Below, in pieces: positions 34,325 to 42,813 of a stretch of DNA of 64,000 bases. A program made the translations under genes and the position numbers. Under the pieces are notes generated by a model. It was not told where the DNA came from. It did no database searches and worked only from the letters and a program-made list of their open reading frames with translations. Origin of the DNA: JALCOL01 sp022649665 (GTDB lineage Bacteria; Bacillota; Bacilli; Lactobacillales; Enterococcaceae); the NCBI GenBank assembly GCA_030372335.1, contig JAUDCW010000011.1; one strand, 5' to 3'. Each line of letters starts with the position of its first letter. Within the stretch, counting starts at the first letter, position 1.

Positions 34325-35854
34325 ATGTTGACATTAAGCCACGTCTCCCAGCAATTCGGAGACAAGATACTATACGAAGATGTAAGCGTGCAGATCAACC
34401 GCAGTGAAAAAGTCGGCTTGATCGGGCGCAACGGTGCCGGGAAAAGTACACTGATCAAGATCATTACCGGTGAACTCTTACCGGATGACGGTGCAGTCGC
34501 TTTCCCAAAAAATTTAAAGATGGGGTATTTGGATCAATACGTCAATGTTGATGAAACACAGAATATCCGCGATTTTTTGCGTTCAGCATTTGCGGAAGAT
34601 TTTAAAAAAGCGGATCAGATCGCCGCTTTGTATGAAAAGTATGCAGAAACTCCGGAAGAGCACCTTTTGATCAAAGCAGGTGAGCTGCAGACGCAGCTGG
34701 ATCAAGGTGATTTTTATCAAATGGATATTTTGATCGATGATTTGGCAGATGGCTTAGGGATCAAAGTGCTGGGGATGGAGACGCCGCTTGCGAATTTGAG
34801 CGGCGGGCAGCGTTCAAAACTGATCTTGGCCAAAATGCTGCTGGAAAAGCCGGATCTTTTGATCTTAGATGAACCGACCAATCATTTGGATGATAATCAT
34901 ATCCAGTGGCTGATCGAATTTTTGCAGGATTTTTCGGGAACTTATTTGGTCGTTTCACATGATCGTCATTTTTTGAATCAGATCACGACGCATATCATCG
35001 ATATCGAATTTGGCAAACTGACTAAATATACCGGGAACCTGGAAAAAGCTTTAAAACTGAAAGAACTGCAAAATGAAAGCTATTTGAAGCAGTACGAAGC
35101 GCAGCAGGCGCACATCAAAAAAACCGAGGCCTATATCCGCAAATACAAGGCCGGCTCACGCTCGACAATGGCGAAAAGCCGCGAGAAGCAGCTGGCAAAG
35201 ATCGACCGGCTGACACCGCCGACCGATGCGCCGAAACCGCATTTGGCGTTTTCCTATGCGCCGATCGTGACGACGCTTGCGTTAGAGACGGAAGGATTGG
35301 TGATCGGCTACCAGCGGCCGCTTTTGGACGCGATCGATCTGACGATCCGCTACGGTGAAAAGATCGCGATCCGCGGTTTCAATGGAATCGGAAAGTCGAC
35401 GCTGCTTAAAACACTTTTAGGCGAGATCACGGCGATCGAAGGAACGTATCATTTCCCGCAGCACACTCAGATCGATTATTTTTCGCAAGATCTCGAATGG
35501 GCACATCCGCTGCAAAGCGGCCTGCAGTATTTGAGCGACTTGTATCCGAAAGCGTCGATCAAAGAATTACGCCGTCAGCTGTCAAGAGCCGGCTTGCCCG
35601 ATCAATTAGCACAAGAAAAGTTGAAATTTTTGAGCGGCGGCGAACAAACGAAAGTCAAACTGGCGGAAATGATGATGAAAAAAAGTAATTTTTTGATTCT
35701 TGATGAACCAACGAACCACATCGATCAAGATACTAAAAATAATTTGCGGGATACGCTCGCCAAATTCCCGGGAACGATCATCGTGGTTTCCCACGAAGCG
35801 GAATTTTATGAAAGCTTTATCGACCGTGTGATCGCGCTGGATCAAGAACGCTGA
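34325..35854 (+). CDS. ABC-F family ATPase
   Basis: A 509-residue ABC-F protein with two complete ATPase domains: Walker A GRNGAGKSTL and GFNGIGKSTL, signatures LSGGQRSKLILAKM and LSGGEQTKVKLAEM, and Walker B LLILDEPTNHLDD and LILDEPTNHIDQD. The linker between them is a charged helical hairpin (KAGSRSTMAKSREKQLAK). Both sites being canonical suggests a housekeeping translation factor type rather than a resistance type, though the leader terminator hints at regulated expression. No membrane segments. The ATG follows GGAAGGAAAG. Confidence 0.88.
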   Translation: MLTLSHVSQQFGDKILYEDVSVQINRSEKVGLIGRNGAGKSTLIKIITGELLPDDGAVAFPKNLKMGYLDQYVNVDETQNIRDFLRSAFAEDFKKADQIAALYEKYAETPEEHLLIKAGELQTQLDQGDFYQMDILIDDLADGLGIKVLGMETPLANLSGGQRSKLILAKMLLEKPDLLILDEPTNHLDDNHIQWLIEFLQDFSGTYLVVSHDRHFLNQITTHIIDIEFGKLTKYTGNLEKALKLKELQNESYLKQYEAQQAHIKKTEAYIRKYKAGSRSTMAKSREKQLAKIDRLTPPTDAPKPHLAFSYAPIVTTLALETEGLVIGYQRPLLDAIDLTIRYGEKIAIRGFNGIGKSTLLKTLLGEITAIEGTYHFPQHTQIDYFSQDLEWAHPLQSGLQYLSDLYPKASIKELRRQLSRAGLPDQLAQEKLKFLSGGEQTKVKLAEMMMKKSNFLILDEPTNHIDQDTKNNLRDTLAKFPGTIIVVSHEAEFYESFIDRVIALDQER

Positions 35855-35874
35855 CCCAAATAATTTCGTTGCGC

Positions 35875-35913
35875 AAAAAAGCGAAGCCGAGAATCATTCG
35901 GCTTCGCTTTTTT
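35875..35913. terminator. Bidirectional intrinsic terminator
   Basis: AAAAAAGCGAAGCCGA and TCGGCTTCGCTTTTTTTT are complementary with a 7-base loop, between the convergent ABC-F and sstT genes. Confidence 0.9.
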
Positions 35914-37158
35914 TTACATTTGTTTCGCTTCGCGGACGCGCTGATTGACATCGACCGGTTTGCCGGCACGGCGCAGATCAGCGAATTCAGCAGTCGCAGT
36001 GAACAACAGATCACTCGCGGAGTTGACGGCCGTTTCAACGGAATCTTGGATGACACCGATAATGAAACCGACGCCGACAACTTGCATCGCAATATCGTTT
36101 GAGATATTGAACAGGCTGCAGGCCAGCGGGATCAAAAGCAGGCTTCCGCCGGCGATCCCGGAAACACCGGTCGCGGAGATCGCTGAGAGCAGGCACAAAA
36201 GGAATGAAAGGAAGAACGGCACCTGCATTCCTAATGTCCAAGCAGTCGCAAGCGTCATGATCGAAATCGTCATCGCCGCGCCGCCGCTATTGGCAGTCGC
36301 TCCGAGCGGGATCGAGATCGAATAAGAAGTTTTATCCAGCTGCAGCTTTTCGGAAAGTTCCATATTGATCGGGATATTGACCGCAGAGCTGCGGGTGAAG
36401 AAGGCGGGGATGCCGCTTTCTTTCATACAATAGAACGTCAGCGGGAAAGGATTCTGGCGGATCATGACGAAAACCATGAAAGGATATACGATATATGCCA
36501 CGAACAGCATCGTCCCGACGACCAGAATGATCAGTTTCCCGTATTGGGCAAGCCCTTTGATTCCTAATTCAGCAACAGAATGATACACTAAACCTATAAT
36601 ACCGATCGGTGCGAACTGAATGACGATCTGCACGACTTCAGTGACTGCCCCGGAGAGGTCGGAAATCACTTTTTTCGTCGATTCGCCGAAAGAGCGCAAA
36701 GTAAAGCCCAGCATACTGGACCAGAAAAGAACTGCTAAATAATTGCCTTCTGCTAAAGCTTGGAACGGGTTCATCACCGCGCTTGTCAAAATGCCGGTCA
36801 GGATCTCTTTCAAGCCGGTCGGGGCTTTGTGGCCGGTCACCGCATCCGGCAAGATCATTTTGACCGGGAAGATGTAGCAGGCGATCACGGCTGTCAAAGC
36901 GGCAATAAATGTTGCCAAAAGGTAGAGCACGACGACTGTTTTCATATGCGTCTGGCTTCCTTTTTTGTGCTTGGACAACGAGGACATGATCAGCATGAAT
37001 ACCAAGAGCGGTGCGATCGCTTTCAGTGCGCCGACGAATAAATCACCTAAGATACTGAGGAATGTCCAGCTGGGAACCAGCCAGCCGAGGATTGCCCCAA
37101 TGACGATCCCAATTGCGATCTTTTTGATTAATGACATTTCTTTAATTTTTTCAATCAT
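35914..37158 (-). CDS. sstT: Serine/threonine:sodium symporter SstT
   Basis: A 414-residue member of the dicarboxylate/amino acid:cation symporter family with about nine helices and two hairpin loops. The serine-rich hairpin (FFTRSSAVNIPINMELSE) and the last-helix motif (VGFIIGVIQDSVETAVNSAS) are the parts that mark the SstT subfamily. It imports serine and threonine with sodium. ATG 37158 is the start. A near-consensus cre site lies about 105 bases upstream, so catabolite control is possible. Confidence 0.93.
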   Translation of the reverse strand: MIEKIKEMSLIKKIAIGIVIGAILGWLVPSWTFLSILGDLFVGALKAIAPLLVFMLIMSSLSKHKKGSQTHMKTVVVLYLLATFIAALTAVIACYIFPVKMILPDAVTGHKAPTGLKEILTGILTSAVMNPFQALAEGNYLAVLFWSSMLGFTLRSFGESTKKVISDLSGAVTEVVQIVIQFAPIGIIGLVYHSVAELGIKGLAQYGKLIILVVGTMLFVAYIVYPFMVFVMIRQNPFPLTFYCMKESGIPAFFTRSSAVNIPINMELSEKLQLDKTSYSISIPLGATANSGGAAMTISIMTLATAWTLGMQVPFFLSFLLCLLSAISATGVSGIAGGSLLLIPLACSLFNISNDIAMQVVGVGFIIGVIQDSVETAVNSASDLLFTATAEFADLRRAGKPVDVNQRVREAKQM

Positions 37159-37263
37159 ATTTTCACTTCTCTTTTTAATAATTTTCTTTAAGTATAATTG
37201 AATTTACACCATCTGCCAACACAAATTTTCAGATTTATCAGATAAGTCAAATGAAAAGAAGAA

Positions 37264-37277
37264 TGAAAACGCTTATA
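37264..37277. promoter_or_regulatory. Candidate cre (CcpA) site
   Basis: TGAAAACGCTTATA matches the consensus TGWNANCGNTNWCA with one mismatch. It is in the gap between sstT (-) and the YhhN-like gene (+) and could act on either. Confidence 0.5.
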
Positions 37278-37317
37278 TCGCAAGCGGCGGAAGTGTTTTT
37301 CGGAAAGGGTACGAAAA

Positions 37318-37965
37318 TTGAAAAAAGCAACGATGCATCGGGTGTATTTAGCAGCCATGATTTTACTCTATTTCGTTTTTCTCGTGCTGGATCTCTTTTT
37401 CCCGCAAGCTGCGGCTTTATCTGATGTACTGAAATGGCTCGGTATCTGTCTCAATTTTGCCGGCTGTGCGTGGACGATTCGGCCATATTCCCTCAGCGAT
37501 TGGCATCTTACCTGTACCGGCCTTCTTTTAACAGTCGTCTGCGACTTCTTCCTGCTGTTCACCACCGCGTATTTGTGGGGCGTGCTGCTGTTTATTCTTG
37601 TGCAGGGACAGTATCTAAAACGGACCGGTATCCATTCAGTCAGATTTTTTTACACAGCATATATAGTGCTTCTGGCAGTGAGCTTGTTCGCCGAGACTAC
37701 AAAAGCTTTTGATCCGCTCTACGTTGTTTCGGCTTTTTATGCCTTTGCGCTTTTCACGGTCTGGGTCCGTTCGCTTCATGCGCCGCTGCCGCAAAAAAAC
37801 CGACGCGCATTTTTTGGGGGAATGAGTTTGTTTTTGCTGTGTGATGTGAATGTCGCACTCACGAACCTATTCAGCGGGGATCCCTTTTCTTCATGGTTCC
37901 AGTTTTTTATGTGGTTTTTCTATCTTCCGGCGCAGCTATTGATTGCCAAAAGTACGGAAGAATGA
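37318..37965 (+). CDS. YhhN/lysoplasmalogenase-like membrane protein
   Basis: A 215-residue membrane protein with about eight helices. The family-like pattern is a cytosolic aspartate at the start of helix 3 (VVCDFFLLF) and a later LLCDVNVALTNLF. The family includes lysoplasmalogenases and uncharacterised bacterial homologues; enzymatic activity here is unknown. The TTG start follows GAAAGGGT by about 6 bases. It is a single gene before proC. Confidence 0.65.
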   Translation: MKKATMHRVYLAAMILLYFVFLVLDLFFPQAAALSDVLKWLGICLNFAGCAWTIRPYSLSDWHLTCTGLLLTVVCDFFLLFTTAYLWGVLLFILVQGQYLKRTGIHSVRFFYTAYIVLLAVSLFAETTKAFDPLYVVSAFYAFALFTVWVRSLHAPLPQKNRRAFFGGMSLFLLCDVNVALTNLFSGDPFSSWFQFFMWFFYLPAQLLIAKSTEE

Positions 37966-38013
37966 TTATGATAAAAGAAAAAGAGAATCAGCAACAGGAA
38001 ACGGGGAAAGAGA

Positions 38014-38814
38014 ATGAAAAATAGTATCAGTATTTTTGGCGGCGGAAATATGGGGCGGGCAATCGTGGAAGGTCTGCTGCGGGCAAAGATCTATTTGCCG
38101 GAAAATATTTTCGTGTACGATGTGAATCCGGCAACACGGCAAGCACTGCAAGAGGTGCTGCATGTCCAAACGCCGGAAACGCCGGAAGCAGCAGTCAAAG
38201 CTGCACAAACGCTGTTGTTTGCCGTTAAGCCGAATATTTTGCCGGAGCTGATGCGAAGTCTTGCGCCTAAAATCACGACCAAGCAGATCGTGATCTCGAT
38301 CGCGGCAGGGATCACGCTGGCGCAGCTGGAAGGATTTTTGAGCACCAAGCACAAAATCGTGCGGGTGATGCCAAATACTCCGGCTTTAGTCGGCGAAGGG
38401 ATGTCAGCGGTCGCGCCGAATGCTAATCTTTCAGCTGCTGAAAAAGAACAGGTCATGCAGATCTTTACGAGTTTCGGCAAAGCAGAAATGCTCGATGAAC
38501 ATTTGATCGACGCGACAGTCGGCGTCAGCGGCTCTTCACCGGCATATGTTTATATGTTCATCGAAGCTTTGGCCGATGGTGCAGTTTTAGAAGGAATGCC
38601 GCGCCAAATGGCATATGAATTCGCCGCGCAAGCTGTCTTGGGGTCCGCAAAAATGGTCCTTGAAACGGGCGAACATCCCGGAACGCTGAAAGACCAAGTG
38701 ACCTCTCCCGGCGGCACGACGATCGCGGCAGTTGCTTCCCTTGAAGCCCAAGGTTTTCGCGCGGCTGTGATCGAAGCGGTGCGCGTGGCGGCCGAGAAAA
38801 ATAAACAGATGTAG
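38014..38814 (+). CDS. proC: Pyrroline-5-carboxylate reductase
   Basis: A 266-residue enzyme of normal length that makes proline from pyrroline-5-carboxylate with NAD(P)H. The Rossmann motif FGGGNMGRAIVEG is at the N-terminus, VRVMPNTPALVGEGMSAV in the middle, and the family signature GTLKDQVTSPGGTTIAAVAS near the C-terminus. ATG follows GGGAAAGAG. proA and proB are not in this window. Confidence 0.96.
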   Translation: MKNSISIFGGGNMGRAIVEGLLRAKIYLPENIFVYDVNPATRQALQEVLHVQTPETPEAAVKAAQTLLFAVKPNILPELMRSLAPKITTKQIVISIAAGITLAQLEGFLSTKHKIVRVMPNTPALVGEGMSAVAPNANLSAAEKEQVMQIFTSFGKAEMLDEHLIDATVGVSGSSPAYVYMFIEALADGAVLEGMPRQMAYEFAAQAVLGSAKMVLETGEHPGTLKDQVTSPGGTTIAAVASLEAQGFRAAVIEAVRVAAEKNKQM

Positions 38815-38896
38815 CTTGTGTTGCGATTGCAACCGATTATGCGGCGGTTTTTAGTTATAATCAAAAGATCAAATATAGTGAAAAGGAAGCGATCTA

Positions 38897-39121
38897 ATGG
38901 AAACGATCCACATGAATCAAGCAGTCGCAGCAATCGTATTGGCACACCCGGAATTGGCGGAGGACTTTTTTGCATTGGGATTCAAACATGCGATTCAGCC
39001 GGAAGTTTTGAAAAAAGCGACTTGCGGCACGACGCTTGCCCAAGGGATGCTGAAAAAAGGAATTCCAATGGAGAAACTCCAGGATATTTTGGCACGTCAT
39101 CAGTTGAAACTGGCTGAATAG
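38897..39121 (+). CDS. DUF1858-domain protein, first of a tandem pair
   Basis: A 74-residue protein that is essentially one DUF1858 domain: MNQAVAAIVLAHPELAEDFF and a C-terminal CGTTLAQGMLKKGIP segment. In other bacteria this domain is fused to, or placed beside, DUF438/PAS or ScdA-type iron repair proteins; its role is not settled. The Cys in KKATCGTTL is shared with many domain members. AAAGGAAG precedes ATG. The next gene is a paralogue 19 bases away. Confidence 0.75.
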   Translation: METIHMNQAVAAIVLAHPELAEDFFALGFKHAIQPEVLKKATCGTTLAQGMLKKGIPMEKLQDILARHQLKLAE

Positions 39122-39140
39122 CCGGAAAGCGAGGAAGCAA

Positions 39141-39365
39141 ATGAAAAAAATCGCACTGGAACAAACGATCACGGACATCATCCAAGAGTATCCGGAAACC
39201 GAGCCGCTTTTTTTGGAGCTTGGGTTCCACCATGTAAATGACGAAGGAATGCGGGACACGGTCGGGAAAACATTAACGTTGGCAAAAGGGATGGAATTAA
39301 AAGCGATTTCGCGTGAAAAAATCGATAATTTTTTTGCTGCACATGGTTTCGAGATTATTGAATAA
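39141..39365 (+). CDS. DUF1858-domain protein, second of a tandem pair
   Basis: Also 74 residues and the same domain (ITDIIQEYPETEPLFLELGF; GKTLTLAKGMELKAISREKI). It has Val-Gly in place of the first copy's Cys-Gly (DTVGKTLTLA), so the two differ at the conserved cysteine. Equal length and tandem position point to an old duplication with functional divergence. ATG follows GAGGAAG. About 120 non-coding bases follow before the PTS operon. Confidence 0.75.
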   Translation: MKKIALEQTITDIIQEYPETEPLFLELGFHHVNDEGMRDTVGKTLTLAKGMELKAISREKIDNFFAAHGFEIIE

Positions 39366-39486
39366 TGACTGCCGTGTTTTTTGAAGCGCTGTCTTTCTAC
39401 TATCTATTTTTTAAGAATACGGTATAATTAAAGGGACAAGAAGTCTTTGTTGCAAATTAAATTTCTTTGGAAAGGAGTTATGCAAA

Positions 39487-40488
39487 ATGGTAGGAATTAT
39501 TCTTGCAAGCCATGGCGACTTTGCCAAAGGCATTCTGCAATCGGGCAGCATGATCTTTGGCGAACAAGAAAATGTACAGGCTGTGACCCTCGCTGCGCAT
39601 GAAGGACCAGATGACATCAAGAAAAAGATGGAAGATGCCATCGCAACGTTTAAGCCGGACGACCCAGTACTTTTCTTGATTGATTTGTGGGGAGGCACGC
39701 CGTTTAACCAGGCGAGCGGACTGCTCAATGGTCATGAGGACAAATGGGCGATCATTACCGGAATGAATTTGCCGATGCTGATCGAAGCCTACTCATCAAG
39801 GTTCTCCATGAACTCAGCGCAAGAGATCGCCGCACACATCTACGAAACTGCTCGTGATGGTGTCAAGATCAAACCAGAGACTCTCCAGCCGAAAGAAGCG
39901 GCAGCGCCCGCAGCAGCAGCCGTTCCAAAAGGGGAGATACCGCCTGGAACTGTCTTGGGAGATGGAAAAATCAAGATCGTTCTGGCACGGATCGACTCCC
40001 GGCTCCTGCACGGCCAAGTTGCAACTGCATGGACAAAATCGGTGAATCCGACACGGATCATCGTTGTTTCTGATGCGGTGGCCAAAGACAAATTGCGGAA
40101 AGAATTGATCACACAAGCCGCTCCTCCGGGAGTAAAAGCCAATGTCGTTCCCATCAAAAAAATCGATGAGGTTGCTAAAGATCCACGTTTTGGAAATACT
40201 CGCGCACTGTTATTATTCGAAAATCCGGAAGATGTCGTCCGCGCAGTTGAAGGCGGTCTGGATCTGAAGGAGGTCAACCTCGGTTCAATGGCGCATTCGG
40301 TCGGCAAAGTAGCGGTAAATAAAGTCGTATCGATGGGGCCGGAAGATGTGAAAGCTTTCGAAACGCTGAAAGCCAAAGGCATTAAATTCGATGTCCGCAA
40401 AGTGCCTGCTGACTCAAGCGGCAGTCTCGATGATATTTTGAACAAAGCGAAACGCATGCTTGCTGAGCAACAGAATGAGAAAGAATAG
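39487..40488 (+). CDS. Mannose-family PTS EIIAB component
   Basis: A 333-residue fused phosphocarrier. The IIA domain has its phosphorylation site in IILASHGDFAKG (H9). An Ala/Pro-rich linker near residues 140-160 leads to the IIB domain with RIDSRLLHGQVATAW (H175). It passes phosphate from HPr to the incoming sugar with IIC and IID. AAAGGAG lies 10 bases before ATG. TATAAT at 39423-39428 may be the -10 of this operon, and a weak cre-like element lies at 39381-39394. No sigma-54 type -24/-12 motif was seen. Confidence 0.95.
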   Translation: MVGIILASHGDFAKGILQSGSMIFGEQENVQAVTLAAHEGPDDIKKKMEDAIATFKPDDPVLFLIDLWGGTPFNQASGLLNGHEDKWAIITGMNLPMLIEAYSSRFSMNSAQEIAAHIYETARDGVKIKPETLQPKEAAAPAAAAVPKGEIPPGTVLGDGKIKIVLARIDSRLLHGQVATAWTKSVNPTRIIVVSDAVAKDKLRKELITQAAPPGVKANVVPIKKIDEVAKDPRFGNTRALLLFENPEDVVRAVEGGLDLKEVNLGSMAHSVGKVAVNKVVSMGPEDVKAFETLKAKGIKFDVRKVPADSSGSLDDILNKAKRMLAEQQNEKE

Positions 40489-40500
40489 GAGGGAGAAAAC

Positions 40501-41301
40501 ATGTCAGTAATTTCAATGATCCTAGTCGTCATCGTCGCGTTTTTCGCAGGGATGGAAGGGATCCTGGATGAATTTCAGTTCCACCAACCACTCGTTGCAT
40601 GTACGCTGATCGGGCTCGTTACCGGAAATCTAGAAGCCGGAATCATTCTGGGCGGATCGCTTCAGATGATCGCACTTGGCTGGGCGAATATCGGAGCAGC
40701 CGTAGCACCGGATGCTGCACTGGCTTCCGTTGCATCCGCAATTATTTTAGTATTAGGCGGTCAAGGCGTCAAAGGCGTTTCTACCGCGATCGCAGTGGCG
40801 ATCCCGCTGGCAGTCGCTGGTTTGTTCTTGACGATGATCGTTCGTACCTTGGCAGTGCCGATCGTCCATTTCATGGACCGGGCGGCTGAAGATGCCGATA
40901 TGCGCAAAATCTCGATGTGGCAGATCGTTGCGATCTGCATGCAAGGGTTGCGGATCGCGATCCCTGCGGCTGCACTCTTGGTCATTCCCGCTCATACCGT
41001 CCAAGCTTTCTTGAATTCGATGCCGGCTTGGCTGACAGATGGAATGGCGATCGGCGGCGGAATGGTCGTTGCCGTTGGTTACGCGATGGTCATCAATATG
41101 ATGGCTTCCCGTGAAGTATGGCCGTTTTTCGTTATCGGCTTTGTCGTTGCGGCAATTTCTGAATTGACCTTGATCGCCCTCGGTGCATTGGGGATCTCGT
41201 TTGCTTTGATCTACTTGAACCTCTCCAAGATGGGCGGCTCTTCTGCCGGAGGCGGCGGAGGAAGCGGCGACCCGCTTGGCGATATTTTGAATGATTATTA
41301 A
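40501..41301 (+). CDS. Mannose-family PTS EIIC component
   Basis: A 266-residue membrane component of the sugar channel with the family motif VTGNLEAGIILGGSLQMIAL near the N-terminus and about eight helices. The C-terminus ends in a Gly/Ser-rich tail (GGSSAGGGGGSGDPLGD). It starts 12 bases after the IIAB stop with GGAGGGAG upstream. Confidence 0.95.
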   Translation: MSVISMILVVIVAFFAGMEGILDEFQFHQPLVACTLIGLVTGNLEAGIILGGSLQMIALGWANIGAAVAPDAALASVASAIILVLGGQGVKGVSTAIAVAIPLAVAGLFLTMIVRTLAVPIVHFMDRAAEDADMRKISMWQIVAICMQGLRIAIPAAALLVIPAHTVQAFLNSMPAWLTDGMAIGGGMVVAVGYAMVINMMASREVWPFFVIGFVVAAISELTLIALGALGISFALIYLNLSKMGGSSAGGGGGSGDPLGDILNDY

Positions 41302-41318
41302 GAAAGGAGAGAGAAGAA

Positions 41319-42230
41319 ATGGCTGAAGAAATCAAATTAACGAAAAAAGACCGCTTAGCCGTTGCTTGGCGCTCGACATTTATCCAAGGTTCTTGGAACT
41401 ATGAGCGGATGCAAAATGGCGGCTGGTGTTTCGCCATGATCCCGGCAATCAAGAAATTATACAAAACCAAAGAAGACCGGGCTGCAGCATTGAAACGCCA
41501 CTTGGAATTCTTTAATACTCACCCATACTTGGCTTCTCCGATTTTAGGAGTTACGCTGGCACTTGAACAAGATCGTGCGAACGGTGCACCCGTCGACGAT
41601 GTCGCGATCCAGGGGGTCAAGGTCGGGATGATGGGGCCGCTCGCCGGTGTTGGTGACCCAGTGTTCTGGTTTACCGTTCGTCCGATGCTCGGAGCGCTTG
41701 GAGCTTCTTTAGCGCTTGGCGGCAATATTTTAGGACCGATCATCTTCTTTGTTGCTTGGAATATCATCCGCTGGGCATTCATGTGGTACACACAAGAGTT
41801 CGGCTACCGTGCCGGATCGAAGATCACGGAAGATATGTCAGGCGGTCTTTTGCAAGACGTCACGAAAGGCGCATCGATCCTCGGGATGTTCGTCTTGGCG
41901 GCTTTGGTAGAAAGATGGGTCAATATCAAATTCGTGCCGATCGTCTCTGAAGTCAAACTGAGTAAAGGTGCTTATATCGAGTGGGACAAATTGCCGGGCG
42001 GCGCAGAAGGAATCAAAAAAGCGCTCGAAGAAGTAGGCTCAGGCAAAGCGCTCGCTGCGACGAAAGTGACGACGCTGCAAGACAACTTGAACCAGCTGAT
42101 CCCAGGGCTGGCACCGCTTCTCTTGACTTTCCTTTGTATGTGGCTTTTGCGGAAAAAAGTTTCCCCGATCGTTATCATTTTGGGATTGTTCGTTGTAGGG
42201 ATTGTCGGACACCTGATTCATTTGCTATAA
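41319..42230 (+). CDS. Mannose-family PTS EIID component
   Basis: A 303-residue membrane component. Family motifs include FIQGSWNYERMQNGGWCFAM near the N-terminus and KVGMMGPLAGVGDPVFWFT. It completes the sugar permease with IIC. GAAAGGAGAG precedes ATG. In many lactic acid bacteria this type of PTS is the main glucose/mannose uptake system and also the receptor of class IIa bacteriocins; both are family knowledge. Confidence 0.95.
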   Translation: MAEEIKLTKKDRLAVAWRSTFIQGSWNYERMQNGGWCFAMIPAIKKLYKTKEDRAAALKRHLEFFNTHPYLASPILGVTLALEQDRANGAPVDDVAIQGVKVGMMGPLAGVGDPVFWFTVRPMLGALGASLALGGNILGPIIFFVAWNIIRWAFMWYTQEFGYRAGSKITEDMSGGLLQDVTKGASILGMFVLAALVERWVNIKFVPIVSEVKLSKGAYIEWDKLPGGAEGIKKALEEVGSGKALAATKVTTLQDNLNQLIPGLAPLLLTFLCMWLLRKKVSPIVIILGLFVVGIVGHLIHLL

Positions 42231-42242
42231 TCGAATAGTAAA

Positions 42243-42286
42243 AGAGGACGCACAACACTCCGCGGAGCTCTGTGCGTTCTCTTTTT
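42243..42286 (+). terminator. Intrinsic terminator between EIID and manO
   Basis: AGAGGACGCACA pairs with TGTGCGTTCTCT (one G-T), with an inner CCGCGG, then T5. It may lower manO expression relative to the PTS genes. Confidence 0.8.
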
Positions 42287-42345
42287 ATGGATTTTGCCTT
42301 TTTTATTTTTTGAACAGTTCAGCTCGATCAAAGAGGGGGGAGAAT

Positions 42346-42735
42346 ATGGTACAGTCATTGAACACAAAAGTCGATCTGGTCATGGAAGCGACCGCATTTT
42401 TGGGGATCGCGCAATATGGCGAAGTGATGATCGGCGATAAAGGATTTGAATTTTATGATGCGCGCAATCCGCAGAAATTTATTCAAATTCCGTGGGATGA
42501 AGTGAATTATGTGACCGCCGCGGTCGTCTTTGGCGGCAAATGGATCCCGCGCTATTCGTTTCAAACCAAACGCGACGGCACTTTTTCATTCTCTTCGAAA
42601 CATCCAAAAAAAGTGCTGCGGGCAATCAGCAATTATATCGCACCAGACCACATGGTGCGTTCGATCGGCTTCTTCGATGTATTGAAGAATGCTTTCCGCT
42701 CGATCATCCACGGTAAAAACAGTGAAAAAAAATAA
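42346..42735 (+). CDS. manO: DUF956 protein ManO
   Basis: A 129-residue soluble protein of the DUF956 family, typically encoded after mannose PTS genes. Visible: LNTKVDLVMEATAFLGIAQY, GFEFYDARNPQKFIQIPWDE and a basic end. ManO is thought to be a regulator of the PTS operon, with limited evidence. ATG 42346 is preferred because GGGGGG lies just upstream. Confidence 0.88.
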   Translation: MVQSLNTKVDLVMEATAFLGIAQYGEVMIGDKGFEFYDARNPQKFIQIPWDEVNYVTAAVVFGGKWIPRYSFQTKRDGTFSFSSKHPKKVLRAISNYIAPDHMVRSIGFFDVLKNAFRSIIHGKNSEKK

Positions 42736-42762
42736 GAATCAGCTGGCAAGACTGATTCTTTG
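42734..42762 (+). terminator. Weak hairpin after manO
   Basis: AAGAATCAG and CTGATTCTT form a 9-bp stem, without a proper T run; a weak terminator or 3' stabiliser. Confidence 0.45.
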
Positions 42763-42813
42763 ACTGAAAATGAAAGGGCTTTATATTACGGATGTGATCT
42801 CCTTGAGTATCAT

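Noticed and set aside
34171..34407. A 78-codon TTG-started frame through the leader of the second ABC-F gene
   Set aside because: It overlaps the ABC-F start in another frame and has no protein-like pattern; I kept it only as a possible element of regulation, not as a gene.
39381..39394. A cre-like sequence ahead of the mannose PTS (TTGAAGCGCTGTCT)
   Set aside because: Three conserved positions differ from the consensus, so I did not list it as a site of its own.
39366..39486. A sigma-54 (-24/-12) promoter ahead of the mannose PTS
   Set aside because: No TGGCAC-N5-TTGCW pattern is present, although many such operons have it.
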